Source: Bacillota bacterium (GTDB lineage Bacteria > Bacillota > Clostridia > Tissierellales > Peptoniphilaceae). Taken from it: a stretch of DNA of 64,000 nt. A program made the position numbers and the translations under genes. Positions within the stretch are counted from its first letter, which is position 1. Each line of letters opens with the position of its first letter. The notes below the pieces were generated by a model, which ran no database searches, was not told the DNA's origin, and saw only the letters and a program-made list of their open reading frames with translations. The stretch lies in NCBI GenBank assembly GCA_023442775.1, contig JAEZXH010000018.1, positions 1 to 64,000 of the forward strand, read 5' to 3'. Positions 40,098 through 48,914 of this stretch are shown one piece after another.

Positions 40098-42197
40098 GTG
40101 AAAAAACCAATGAAGCGCGCCCTCTCTGTGGCACTTGCCGCAGCGATGCTCGCACCGGCGGGCCTCGGCTACGCCGCGAGTTTCAAGGACGTTTCGGCAA
40201 ACCACTGGGCCTACCGCTATATCGACGATTTGAGCCGTGACCACGTCATCAATGGGTATCCCGACAACAGCTATCGCCCCGATAAGGAAGTGAGTTTCCT
40301 CGAAGTGATGAAGCTGCTCTACGGCATCGTCTCTCCGAGTCAATCCGATGTCAGTTCCGCCCGTTCCACCTTCCGCAGCACTGTTCAAGCTGCTGGAGTC
40401 CCCGACTGGGCAGAAGACAGTGTCGCCCTCGCCCTCTCCAAGGGCTACTTGAGTAGCGACCAGCTCCAAAACGCCAAGAGCCAAGGCCTCATCTCCAACC
40501 AACCCAGCAGAGTCCCGGACCGCAACTTCATTGCCGTCGCCTTTGGGAAGGCCCTCGGTCTTAGCGAAGGAAGCCTCACCGATCAAACGACCCTCAAGCA
40601 CAAAGATGTGGCCAAGATTCCCGATGCCACGAAGAAGTATCTCATCCCCTTGGTGAAGGAAGGGATTTTCGACGCTACGGGTTCCGATGGGAACTTCGAA
40701 GGAAATCGTGGAATCCGCCGCGCTGAGATGGCAAAGATTACCTACCTCTCCCAAGGCTACGCTGCAAAAGCAAAGTCTGCAAAGGAAGTCAAGGGGACCG
40801 TCACTCTCGTCTCCACCGTGGCCAACCAACAGCGCGTCTTCGTGAAGGTGGGCAACGAAACCTTGAACTTCAACGTGGACAAGGATACGAAGATCACCGT
40901 CAACGACAATGCTGCTACCTTCGCAAGCATCAAAGAAGGCCAAGAAATTACCATAAGCTATGTAGAGTCCTCGACAGTGGAGTCCGGACGCCTTGCAAAG
41001 AGCATTACTTTGAAAGAAGTCTTGCCCGATGGGTATGCGTATTTTAAGGGCCTCGGATACAATACGGTATACAATTCTACCAACACTGCGGTCAATACCT
41101 TGAGTGTCCAATACACCAAGGACGTCTCCCGGGTCAATCTCGCGGCCTTCTTGCCCAATACAATTCTTCCGACGGCTCAAAACGGCACCTTCACCTATGA
41201 TGCGTCCACTTCCTTTACGGCCTTCGGAAAGAGTTTGAATGTCCGCGAACTCCGGACAGACGACCTCTTCTCCTACAAGATGAAAACTGGGGACGTCCTC
41301 GACAAGGTGGAAGTCATTCCTCGCACCTCTACGGTGACGGGAACCGTCGTCTCTGCTCCCAAGGAAGTTACTGGGACTCGTTATAGTGAGTTCACCCTTC
41401 GCGTCCAAGGTGGTGCTGAGACGAAGCTCTACGTGGAAAATCTCAACAACCTCTCCACCTACAATACCACCTATTACTCTCAGCGTCAGGAGTATGACCG
41501 TGTCATGAATTCTCTTCGCGAGAACCAAGTGGTCACCTTGAACCTGAACTACAATGTGGTGAGCTTGACGAATACCAATGCGCTTCGTGATGGGCAATAC
41601 ACGGTACGCATCACCAACTTCTACAACCGCTATGGCCAAGACATGGCAATGAATGCGGTCTACCTCAACGACATTGCCAAGGTTCGATTCGTCCGTACAG
41701 GACAAAGCAATTACGAAGAACTTCCTATTGCTGTTGGGGTACGGATTAATGGCGCAGAGTTTGTGCAACCGACTTATAGTCAGTCCATTGGACAGCTTGC
41801 AGACATCGTCATTCGTAATGGAGTGATTAGCGAGATTCAGATTCGCGACTCTAGAGATTACAAGGAGATGTTCCAGGTTCGAGCCACCGTGGAAGGAACT
41901 TATCAATCTGCTTCTTCTACGCCGACCTTCGGGTTAACCACAGGACTTGGTGGAGAGGTCTTCCTCGTGACTGTGCGCTTTGCTAACGAGAGCAACACGC
42001 CGGAAGCACTTCGTGGACGCCAATATCAAATGCCCATTTTGCGGGAGAATCTTGAACAGTTTATCAACAACCGTGGTAGCTATGTCTACATCAACGGTAC
42101 TTTCAACCCCAATGCCATCGGCAGAAATAGCACGCAGGTTTTAACGAATGCTGAAGTCCAGCCTAGTGGCTATACTTGGAATCCTAGTATTCGCTAA
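40098..42197 (+). CDS. Large SLH-domain surface (S-layer-like) protein
   Basis: 699 residues. Signal peptide (RALSVALAAAMLAPAGLGYA) then three SLH repeats: FKDVSANHWAYRYIDDLSRD, a unit around VPDWAEDSVALALSKGYL, and SDGNFEGNRGIRRAEMAKIT, ending near residue 220. The remaining ~480 residues are Thr/Asn/Val/Tyr-rich, low in Cys, and probably beta-rich; no known enzyme motif. The layout fits an S-layer or abundant wall protein. GTG start with AAAGGAGG upstream. Toward the 3' end codon use becomes more AT-rich than in neighbours, so the C-terminal domain may evolve or exchange faster. Confidence 0.9.
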   Translation: MKKPMKRALSVALAAAMLAPAGLGYAASFKDVSANHWAYRYIDDLSRDHVINGYPDNSYRPDKEVSFLEVMKLLYGIVSPSQSDVSSARSTFRSTVQAAGVPDWAEDSVALALSKGYLSSDQLQNAKSQGLISNQPSRVPDRNFIAVAFGKALGLSEGSLTDQTTLKHKDVAKIPDATKKYLIPLVKEGIFDATGSDGNFEGNRGIRRAEMAKITYLSQGYAAKAKSAKEVKGTVTLVSTVANQQRVFVKVGNETLNFNVDKDTKITVNDNAATFASIKEGQEITISYVESSTVESGRLAKSITLKEVLPDGYAYFKGLGYNTVYNSTNTAVNTLSVQYTKDVSRVNLAAFLPNTILPTAQNGTFTYDASTSFTAFGKSLNVRELRTDDLFSYKMKTGDVLDKVEVIPRTSTVTGTVVSAPKEVTGTRYSEFTLRVQGGAETKLYVENLNNLSTYNTTYYSQRQEYDRVMNSLRENQVVTLNLNYNVVSLTNTNALRDGQYTVRITNFYNRYGQDMAMNAVYLNDIAKVRFVRTGQSNYEELPIAVGVRINGAEFVQPTYSQSIGQLADIVIRNGVISEIQIRDSRDYKEMFQVRATVEGTYQSASSTPTFGLTTGLGGEVFLVTVRFANESNTPEALRGRQYQMPILRENLEQFINNRGSYVYINGTFNPNAIGRNSTQVLTNAEVQPSGYTWNPSIR

Positions 42198-42218
42198 ACA
42201 TTGAACAGTCATCAAAAG

Positions 42219-42239
42219 AGGGGCTCCGGCCCCTTTTTT
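42219..42239 (+). terminator. Terminator of large SLH gene
   Basis: GGGGC, loop TCC, GGCCCC, six T. Confidence 0.88.
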
Positions 42240-42251
42240 CGTGGAGGAACC

Positions 42252-42947
42252 ATGATTGATAACGAACGGACAAAACGCGTCCTCGGAGAAGAACTCACTC
42301 ACCTCGTGGATCGTCACGTTCTCATCTTTGGGGTGGGAGGCGTTGGGGGGAGCCTTTGCGAGAGCCTTCTTCGGCTAGGCGTCCGAGAACTCACCTTTAT
42401 AGATCGGGACGTGGTGGAACCGTCTAATGCAAATCGACAGATTGTCGCCACTGAGGAAGTCTTTGGAGAAAAGAAAGTTCTCGCCATGGAGAAGAGGCTT
42501 CGTGCTATCTCAAGAGACGCGCTTCTCCATCCCATCTGTGCCGATGTCACCGAAGAGTGGCTTGAAGACTTTGACCCAACTCCCTATGATGCGGTCTGCG
42601 ACTGCATCGACACAGTGAGTGCAAAACTCGCCCTCTACGCCTGGGCCGAGAAACACAAGATTGCCCTCATCAGCTCCCTCGGTGCGGGAAATCGCCTTGA
42701 TCCCACAGCCCTTCAGGTGACGAAGCTCTCGAAGACCTCCATGGACCCCTTGGCGCGGGTCATGCGCCGCGAGGTCAAGAAGAGAGGCCTCAAGGACGTC
42801 ACCGTGGTGTGTAGCACAGAAGCACCGAGAAGGGCGAAAGAGGCGACGGGACGGACGCCAGGGAGCACGCCATTTGTCCCTCCTGCAGCAGGACTCGTCA
42901 TGGGCAGTGCCCTACTTCGCAGTTGGATGGGGGAGATTGTCCTCTGA
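42252..42947 (+). CDS. tcdA: tRNA threonylcarbamoyladenosine dehydratase (ThiF/E1-like)
   Basis: 231 residues. ATP-dependent cyclisation of t6A37 to ct6A in ANN-decoding tRNAs. E1-like Rossmann motif VLIFGVGGVGGSLCESLLRLG, IDRDVVEPSNANRQI, DCIDTVSAKLAL, and the C-terminal TPFVPPAAGLVMGS typical of TcdA. Start ATG 42252 has GGAGGAA upstream; the frame further 5' runs through the preceding terminator. Confidence 0.93.
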   Translation: MIDNERTKRVLGEELTHLVDRHVLIFGVGGVGGSLCESLLRLGVRELTFIDRDVVEPSNANRQIVATEEVFGEKKVLAMEKRLRAISRDALLHPICADVTEEWLEDFDPTPYDAVCDCIDTVSAKLALYAWAEKHKIALISSLGAGNRLDPTALQVTKLSKTSMDPLARVMRREVKKRGLKDVTVVCSTEAPRRAKEATGRTPGSTPFVPPAAGLVMGSALLRSWMGEIVL

Positions 42948-42975
42948 GGACCCGAAAGGGTCCTTTTCCTTTTGG
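42947..42975 (+). terminator. Terminator of tcdA
   Basis: GGACCC, loop GAAA, GGGTCC, then TTTTCCTTTT. Confidence 0.75.
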
Positions 42976-42980
42976 ACCTA

Positions 42981-42989
42981 TGCTAAAAT
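42981..42989 (+). promoter_or_regulatory. Extended -10 promoter of pcrA-ligA-gatCAB
   Basis: TGC-TAAAAT, 21 bases before pcrA. No clear -35. Confidence 0.5.
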
Positions 42990-43010
42990 AGAAAGAATGG
43001 GAGGGATGAT

Positions 43011-45221
43011 ATGATCGAAGGACTGAATGAACGGCAGCAGGAGGCACTGCTCTACGACGGAAAGGCGCTCTTGATTCTTGCTGGAGCAGGGTCCGGAAAG
43101 ACGAAGACTGTCACCACGAAAATTGCCTATCTCTTGGAGAAAAAGGGGGTGTCGCCCTATCGCATCCTCGCCTTTACCTTTACGAATAAGGCGGCGAAGG
43201 AGATGCGCGATCGCCTGGAGGTGCTCCTCGGACGGGACACCTCGGCGATGTGGATGGGGACCTTTCACAGCGTCTGCGTGCGGATTCTTCGCGCAGAGGG
43301 AAAGGCACTCGGTTATGGGAGTTCCTTTTCGATTTACGACCGGGACGACCAAAAGACCCTGGTGCGGGAGTGCATCAAGGACCTTGGCATCAACAAGCAG
43401 ATGATGAAGGAGAATTCGGTTCTAGCCTTTATCTCCGATGCGAAGAACCGCGGAGAGTCTCCCGAGTTTTTGCAAAATCTCTACCACGGTGACTACCATA
43501 ACCACAAGATGGCAGAAATCTTCGATCTCTACCAGAAGCGCTGTAGAGAGAACAACGCCATGGACTTTGACGATCTCCTCTTGGAGACGGTGCGCCTCTT
43601 TGACGAGCACCCGGAGGTGCGCAAAAAGTATCAGGAGAAGTTTCACTACATCTTCGTCGACGAGTACCAGGACACGAACAAGGTTCAATACCAACTGATT
43701 CGCCACCTCTGTGGAGAAGAGACCCACCTCACTGTCGTCGGGGACAACGACCAATCCATCTACGGATGGCGCGGTGCAGACATCTCCAACATCGAGGACT
43801 TCGAAAAGGATTTTCCCGGGGCGAAGGTGGTGCTTCTCGAGCAGAACTACCGCTCGACAAAGAAGATTCTCTCGGCGGCGAACCGCGTCATTGGATACAA
43901 TGAAAACCGCCGGAAGAAGAACCTCTGGACGGAAAATGACGAAGGGGCACCGGTGCAGTTTTGTTCCTTCTCCACCAGCGACGAGGAAGAGCGAGATGTG
44001 GCCCAAAAGATTGCCGAACTCTCTCGTCAGGGGATGGAGTTTTCCAATATGGCCATTCTCTACCGGACGAACACCCAATCCCGTGGATTCGAGGAGTACC
44101 TCATGCGTCGTCGGATTCCCTATCGCGTCGTTGGGGGGTTGAAATTCTACGAGCGGGCAGAGGTCAAGGACATCGTCGCTTACCTGCGGGCCATCAACAA
44201 CCCCGACGACGACGTGGCCATGCAGCGCATCATCAACACCCCGAAGCGGGGAATCGGAAATGTCACCGTCGAGGGGATTCGACATACGGCGCAGTCCAAG
44301 GGAACGAGTTTCTTCACGGCACTTGAGGAGATGGCCCAGGGAAATGATGCCAAGGCGGCGAAGCTTCGCGGTTTCGCCACGATGATGCGCGGCTTTACGG
44401 AAAAGGCCAAGACCATGGAGATTGCGCCTCTCATTGAGGAAGTGATGCGAGACTCTGGAATCGTGGCAAGTTTCAAAGACGAGAACACGTTAGAAAGTCG
44501 GAGCCGCCTGGAAAACCTCGACGAATTCCTCTCTGCAGCCGCTGGGTTTGCCCAGGAAAATCCCGAAGCGCGCCTAGAGGACTATCTGGCGTCGGTGAGT
44601 CTTCTCTCCGACGTGGACAAGACCAAGGCAGACGAGGATGGTGTGAGTCTCATGACCATCCACGCGGCGAAGGGCTTGGAGTATCCCGTGGTCTTTGTGG
44701 TGGGCCTTGAAGAGGGTCTCTTCCCGACCCAGAGAAGTCTCGATGATGAGGAAGCTCTGGCGGAAGAGCGTCGCCTCTGTTACGTGGCTCTGACGCGAGC
44801 GGAACACAAACTCTTTCTCTCCGGGGCCTTTAATCGCCGCGTCTTTGGGAAGAATATGCAGCGGCAGATCTCTCGGTTCATCGAGGAGATGGGATCGACC
44901 ATTGAGCACCAAGCCACCGAGTCGGCGAAACACATGCAGTCCATCAAAAAGCCCCAAATGGGCCGTCCACACGTCGACGTGCGGGATTACAAGAGGACGA
45001 AGGAGCTCTATGAGAAAAAAGTCTCCCACTCCGAGGACTTGACGGAGGAGAAAAAGCGCATTCATGCGGCGAGTAAGGTCTACCACAAGAAATGGGGCCA
45101 CGGCATGGTGGTGGCCATTGAGGGGGATGACGACGACCCAACGATTACCATCTCCTTTGACAAGAAGGGACTCTTGAAAAAACTGCGCCTCTCTGCGGCG
45201 CCCTTGGAGGTTCTCTCATGA
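43011..45221 (+). CDS. pcrA: ATP-dependent DNA helicase PcrA/UvrD
   Basis: 736 residues, superfamily 1A 3'-5' helicase for repair and replication. Motifs in order: LNERQQEALLYDG (Q motif), LAGAGSGKTKT (Walker A), FTFTNKAAKEM (Ia), FVDEYQDTN (II), VGDNDQSIYGWRGAD (III), LEQNYRST (IV), LMTIHAAKGLEYPVVFV (V), RRLCYVALTRAEHKL (VI). The C-terminal tail contains a VYHKKWGHGMVVAIEGD Tudor-like segment that binds RNA polymerase in Bacillus. ATGA overlap with ligA. Confidence 0.97.
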   Translation: MIEGLNERQQEALLYDGKALLILAGAGSGKTKTVTTKIAYLLEKKGVSPYRILAFTFTNKAAKEMRDRLEVLLGRDTSAMWMGTFHSVCVRILRAEGKALGYGSSFSIYDRDDQKTLVRECIKDLGINKQMMKENSVLAFISDAKNRGESPEFLQNLYHGDYHNHKMAEIFDLYQKRCRENNAMDFDDLLLETVRLFDEHPEVRKKYQEKFHYIFVDEYQDTNKVQYQLIRHLCGEETHLTVVGDNDQSIYGWRGADISNIEDFEKDFPGAKVVLLEQNYRSTKKILSAANRVIGYNENRRKKNLWTENDEGAPVQFCSFSTSDEEERDVAQKIAELSRQGMEFSNMAILYRTNTQSRGFEEYLMRRRIPYRVVGGLKFYERAEVKDIVAYLRAINNPDDDVAMQRIINTPKRGIGNVTVEGIRHTAQSKGTSFFTALEEMAQGNDAKAAKLRGFATMMRGFTEKAKTMEIAPLIEEVMRDSGIVASFKDENTLESRSRLENLDEFLSAAAGFAQENPEARLEDYLASVSLLSDVDKTKADEDGVSLMTIHAAKGLEYPVVFVVGLEEGLFPTQRSLDDEEALAEERRLCYVALTRAEHKLFLSGAFNRRVFGKNMQRQISRFIEEMGSTIEHQATESAKHMQSIKKPQMGRPHVDVRDYKRTKELYEKKVSHSEDLTEEKKRIHAASKVYHKKWGHGMVVAIEGDDDDPTITISFDKKGLLKKLRLSAAPLEVLS

Positions 45222-47206
45222 GGGATATGCGCCAGATGGTGGACACCTTAAACGCTTGGGCGAGGGCCTACTACACCGAGGACGAGCCTCTGGTCGCCGA
45301 CAAGGAGTACGATGCCCTCTATGACGCCTTGGTGGAGGAAGAGAAGAGGACGGGGATTATCCTTCCCGATTCGCCTACCCAGCGGGTGGGCGACGAGGTC
45401 CTCGTCGCCTTTGCCAAGCACACCCATCTCGCGCCCCTCTATTCCCTGGACAAGGCCCAGAGTTTTGAGGCCCTAAGGGCTTGGGATGCGCGCAATCGCA
45501 AGAGGGTCGAGGACTACAACGCCAGTCACGAAGATTCCCTTCCTCCCATCTCCTACATTGTGGAGTACAAGTTCGACGGACTGACGATGAACCTCACCTA
45601 TGAGGAAGGCCTCCTCACCACAGCGGCAACCCGGGGGACGGGAAGAGTGGGAGAAGACATTACGGCCCAGGTGCGGCGGATGCCTTCCGTCCCCCTCTCC
45701 ATCGAAAGTCCCGTGAAGATGGAGATTCACGGGGAGGGCCTCATGCCCCTCTCCGCCCTTTCCACCTACAACAACACCCATGATATCCCTCTAAAAAACG
45801 CGCGAAATGCCGCCGCAGGGGCACTGCGAAATCTCGATACTCGCGCCGTGCGTGAACGGCATCTCATCGCCTATTTCTACAACATTGGCTATGACGAGGG
45901 GCTTCCATTCACCACCGATTCCGAGATGAAGGCGTTCATCAAAGAGCAGGGGTTCCCCACCTTTGGGGACTACACCCCATGCGCCACCATGGAGGAAGTC
46001 CTCACGAGGATTGAGGCCATCGGGAGAGGACGAGACACCCTGGACATTCTCATCGATGGAGCGGTGGTGAAGATCAATGATCTACGCACGAGAGAGGTCC
46101 TCGGGGCGACGGTGAAGTTTCCCCGTTGGGCCATTGCCTATAAGTTTGAAGCCCTTGAGGCGTCGACAACTCTCGAAGACGTGGAGTGGAATGTGGGCCG
46201 CACGGGAAAGGTGACACCGACGGCGATTCTTGAGCCCGTAGAACTTGGCGGGGTCACCATCTCTCGCGCCACGCTAAATAACGCCGACGACATCGCCCGG
46301 AAAGGGGTGCGCCTCCACGGACGCGTCCTCCTTCGCCGAAGTAATGACGTGATTCCAGAAATTCTCGGGGCGCTTCCCTCCGAGGAGCCGACGGAGGAGA
46401 TTGAGACGCCTCGCTGTTGCCCGGCGTGCCACACAGAACTGGTCAAAGACGGTGTCCATATCTTTTGTCCCAACGCCATCGGATGCCGGCCGCAGCTTCT
46501 CGCCGGTCTTGTACACTTCTGCGCACGAGATGGGATGGACATCGAAGGACTCAGTGAAAAGACTCTATCTCTCTTCCTCGAAAAGGGGATGATTTCCCAG
46601 GCGGCGGACCTTTTCACCCTAAAGGAAGAAGACATCCTCTCCCTCGAGGGGTTTAAGGAGAAAAAGACGAAGAAGCTCCTCGATTCCATCGAAAAGAGCA
46701 AACACCCAGAGCTCTCCGCCTACATCAACGCCCTTGGGATTCCCGGCGTCGGCGTAAAGACCGCCCAGAGCCTCACCTCTCATTTTCACACCTTCTCCCG
46801 ACTTCAAGAGGCGACGGTAAAGGAGCTCGTCTCCATTGAAGACATCGGAGAGATTACCGCCGAGGACATTGGGAACTATTTCTCCCGGGAAGAGATTCAA
46901 AGAGAGCTCAAGGCCCTTCACGATGCAGGCGTCGAGCCAAAATCCCAGGTGGAGACCAACGGGACTGGTCCCCTCGAGGGGATGACCGTGGTCATTACCG
47001 GCACCCTTTCCGTGGGGCGCAAGGAGATGGAAGAGGAATTGTCAAAGCTTGGGGCGAAGGTCACCGGCTCTGTGAGCAAGAAGACCACCTTCATCTTGGC
47101 GGGAGACAATCCCGGGTCCAAGGTGGAAAAGGGAAGGAGTCTAGGGATCGAAATCCTCGACGAGGAGACCTTGAGGAAAAGATTAGGAGGACAAGATGAA
47201 TCGTGA
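45218..47206 (+). CDS. ligA: NAD-dependent DNA ligase
   Basis: 662 residues, normal length. Seals nicks in DNA with NAD. Domain Ia YYTEDEPLVADKEYDALYDAL binds NMN; motif I has the adenylated Lys in YKFDGLTMNL; EIHGEGLMPLSAL is motif III; a four-Cys zinc finger CCPACHTELVKDGVHIFC lies near residue 400; helix-hairpin-helix repeats (INALGIPGVGVKTAQSL, LVSIEDIGEITAEDI); a C-terminal BRCT domain (GMTVVITGTLSVGRKEMEEE). Motif I reads YKFDG, where most enzymes have PKxDG. pcrA-ligA pairing is standard in Bacillota. Confidence 0.96.
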   Translation: MRDMRQMVDTLNAWARAYYTEDEPLVADKEYDALYDALVEEEKRTGIILPDSPTQRVGDEVLVAFAKHTHLAPLYSLDKAQSFEALRAWDARNRKRVEDYNASHEDSLPPISYIVEYKFDGLTMNLTYEEGLLTTAATRGTGRVGEDITAQVRRMPSVPLSIESPVKMEIHGEGLMPLSALSTYNNTHDIPLKNARNAAAGALRNLDTRAVRERHLIAYFYNIGYDEGLPFTTDSEMKAFIKEQGFPTFGDYTPCATMEEVLTRIEAIGRGRDTLDILIDGAVVKINDLRTREVLGATVKFPRWAIAYKFEALEASTTLEDVEWNVGRTGKVTPTAILEPVELGGVTISRATLNNADDIARKGVRLHGRVLLRRSNDVIPEILGALPSEEPTEEIETPRCCPACHTELVKDGVHIFCPNAIGCRPQLLAGLVHFCARDGMDIEGLSEKTLSLFLEKGMISQAADLFTLKEEDILSLEGFKEKKTKKLLDSIEKSKHPELSAYINALGIPGVGVKTAQSLTSHFHTFSRLQEATVKELVSIEDIGEITAEDIGNYFSREEIQRELKALHDAGVEPKSQVETNGTGPLEGMTVVITGTLSVGRKEMEEELSKLGAKVTGSVSKKTTFILAGDNPGSKVEKGRSLGIEILDEETLRKRLGGQDES

Positions 47207-47477
47207 TGAAATTCGTCACATTGCGAATATTGCCATGCTCGATTTTTCAGAAGAAACACTCGATGCGTTCTCGGAGACCTTTAACGAGACCATGGAGCTT
47301 ATCGATCGAATCAAGGACGTGGACACCAAGGGGATGAGCCCCATTCTTCACGTCAACGATCATTCCATGCCCCTTCGTATCGACGAGACGAGGGAGGGTC
47401 TTTCCCAAGACGAGGCGACTCAGAATACGGCGTCTGAGAAATACGGCTATTTTGAAGTCATGAAGTTTGTGGATTAG
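47196..47477 (+). CDS. gatC: Asp/Glu-tRNA amidotransferase subunit C
   Basis: 93 residues. Small subunit that stabilises GatA-GatB. IRHIANIAMLDFSEETLDAF and VDTKGMSPILHVNDHSMPLR are the usual helices and the conserved belt. Starts 11 bases inside ligA, AGGAGG upstream; gatA follows after 9 bases. Confidence 0.94.
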   Translation: MNRDEIRHIANIAMLDFSEETLDAFSETFNETMELIDRIKDVDTKGMSPILHVNDHSMPLRIDETREGLSQDEATQNTASEKYGYFEVMKFVD

Positions 47478-47486
47478 GAGGCGCCG

Positions 47487-48914
47487 ATGAAGGTCAAAGA
47501 CATTGTCAAAAAGATTCAATCAGGAGAACTCAGCGCCGTCTCTCTCGCCGAAGAGTTTCTTTCGCGCATCGAGGAGAAAGATGGCGAACTCAACGCCTAC
47601 ATCACCGTGACGAAGGAAGAGGCCCTTCAGGCAGCGCACCGGGTCGATGAGAAGGTGAAAAACGGCGAGCCCTTGGGAAAACTCGCCGGGGTCCCCATCT
47701 CCATCAAGGACAACATCGCCATGAAAGGCGTGACCATGACCTGTGGGTCGAAGATGCTTGAAAACTTTGTGGCCCCCTACACTGCGACCCTCGTCAAGGC
47801 CATTGAAGAGGAGGACGGCATCATCCTCGGAAAGGTCAACATGGACGAATTTGCCATGGGGGCAGACACGCGAACGAGTGCCTTCGGAATGACGAAAAAT
47901 CCCTTGGATACCACGCGCATTCCAGGCGGTTCTTCGGGGGGTAGTGCCGCCGCCGTCGCAGGGGACGAGTGCGTCCTCTCCGTGGGGACGGACACCGGCG
48001 GAAGTGTGCGCCAGCCCGCAGCCCTTTGTGGCTGTGTGGGGATGAAGCCCACCTATGGATCCATCTCTCGCTATGGGGTCGCTGCCATGGCCAACTCCTT
48101 CGACCAACCCGGGGCCCTTGGCCACTGCGTGGAAGACGTGGCTCTTCTCTTGGAGGTCATGGCTTCGGAAGATGAGAAGGACGCCACCAACTGCGGCAAT
48201 CCCGGACTCAAAGGGGTGAACTTTGAGGCGGCAAGTCTCGAAGGCCTCTCCTTTGCCATTCCTCGCCTCGTCTCCGAGCAAGCCCTTGACGAGACGGTGA
48301 AGAAGGGCTTCGACCACGTGGTCAACACCTTGAGAGAACAAGGCGCGAAGGTGGACGTGGTGGAGATGCAAAGCCTCTCCTATGGCATCGAAACCTATCA
48401 CGTCCTCGTCAACGGTGAGATTGCCCCGAATATGAGTCGCTACGACGGTCTTCGCTACGGCTATCGTGCCGAGGGTGAGTTCGAGAACATCGAAGATTTC
48501 TACATCGCCAACCGCTCCGCCGCCTTCGGGGACGAGGTGAAGCGTCGAGTCATGGTGGGAACCCACATCTTAAGTCTCGACCACGCCAAGGAGTACTACG
48601 AGAAGGCCCAAGAAGTGCGGGCAATGATGAAGGAAGAGTATCGCCGAGTCTTTGAAGACTATGATTTCGTCCTCTGTCCCACCTACCCGACAGTGGCCTA
48701 CCACCTCGACGATGCCTTGACTCCGGTGCAGATGTACGCCGCCGATCTCTTCACCGTGAGTGTAAACATTGCAGGAATCTGCGGAATTTCTCTTCCCGTG
48801 GAGGTGGGGGATGCTCTCCCGGCAGCGGTGCAAATCATCGGCAACCACTTTGAAGACGACCGAGTCCTCAAGGCCGCCTATGCGTTGGAAAGGAGTCTCG
48901 CCCATGGCATGTAA
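47487..48914 (+). CDS. gatA: Asp/Glu-tRNA amidotransferase subunit A
   Basis: 475 residues. Amidase-signature enzyme that releases ammonia from glutamine. The catalytic Lys lies in VPISIKDNIAMKG and the Ser-cisSer pair in PGGSSGGSAAAVA and TDTGGSVRQPAALCG. GMKPTYGSISRYGVAAMANS is the family signature. With gatB it converts Glu-tRNA(Gln) or Asp-tRNA(Asn). Confidence 0.96.
   Translation: MKVKDIVKKIQSGELSAVSLAEEFLSRIEEKDGELNAYITVTKEEALQAAHRVDEKVKNGEPLGKLAGVPISIKDNIAMKGVTMTCGSKMLENFVAPYTATLVKAIEEEDGIILGKVNMDEFAMGADTRTSAFGMTKNPLDTTRIPGGSSGGSAAAVAGDECVLSVGTDTGGSVRQPAALCGCVGMKPTYGSISRYGVAAMANSFDQPGALGHCVEDVALLLEVMASEDEKDATNCGNPGLKGVNFEAASLEGLSFAIPRLVSEQALDETVKKGFDHVVNTLREQGAKVDVVEMQSLSYGIETYHVLVNGEIAPNMSRYDGLRYGYRAEGEFENIEDFYIANRSAAFGDEVKRRVMVGTHILSLDHAKEYYEKAQEVRAMMKEEYRRVFEDYDFVLCPTYPTVAYHLDDALTPVQMYAADLFTVSVNIAGICGISLPVEVGDALPAAVQIIGNHFEDDRVLKAAYALERSLAHGM

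Noticed and set aside
48769..48903. A longer N-terminus for gatB
   Set aside because: It is inside gatA and not family-like; ATG 48904 begins the conserved sequence.
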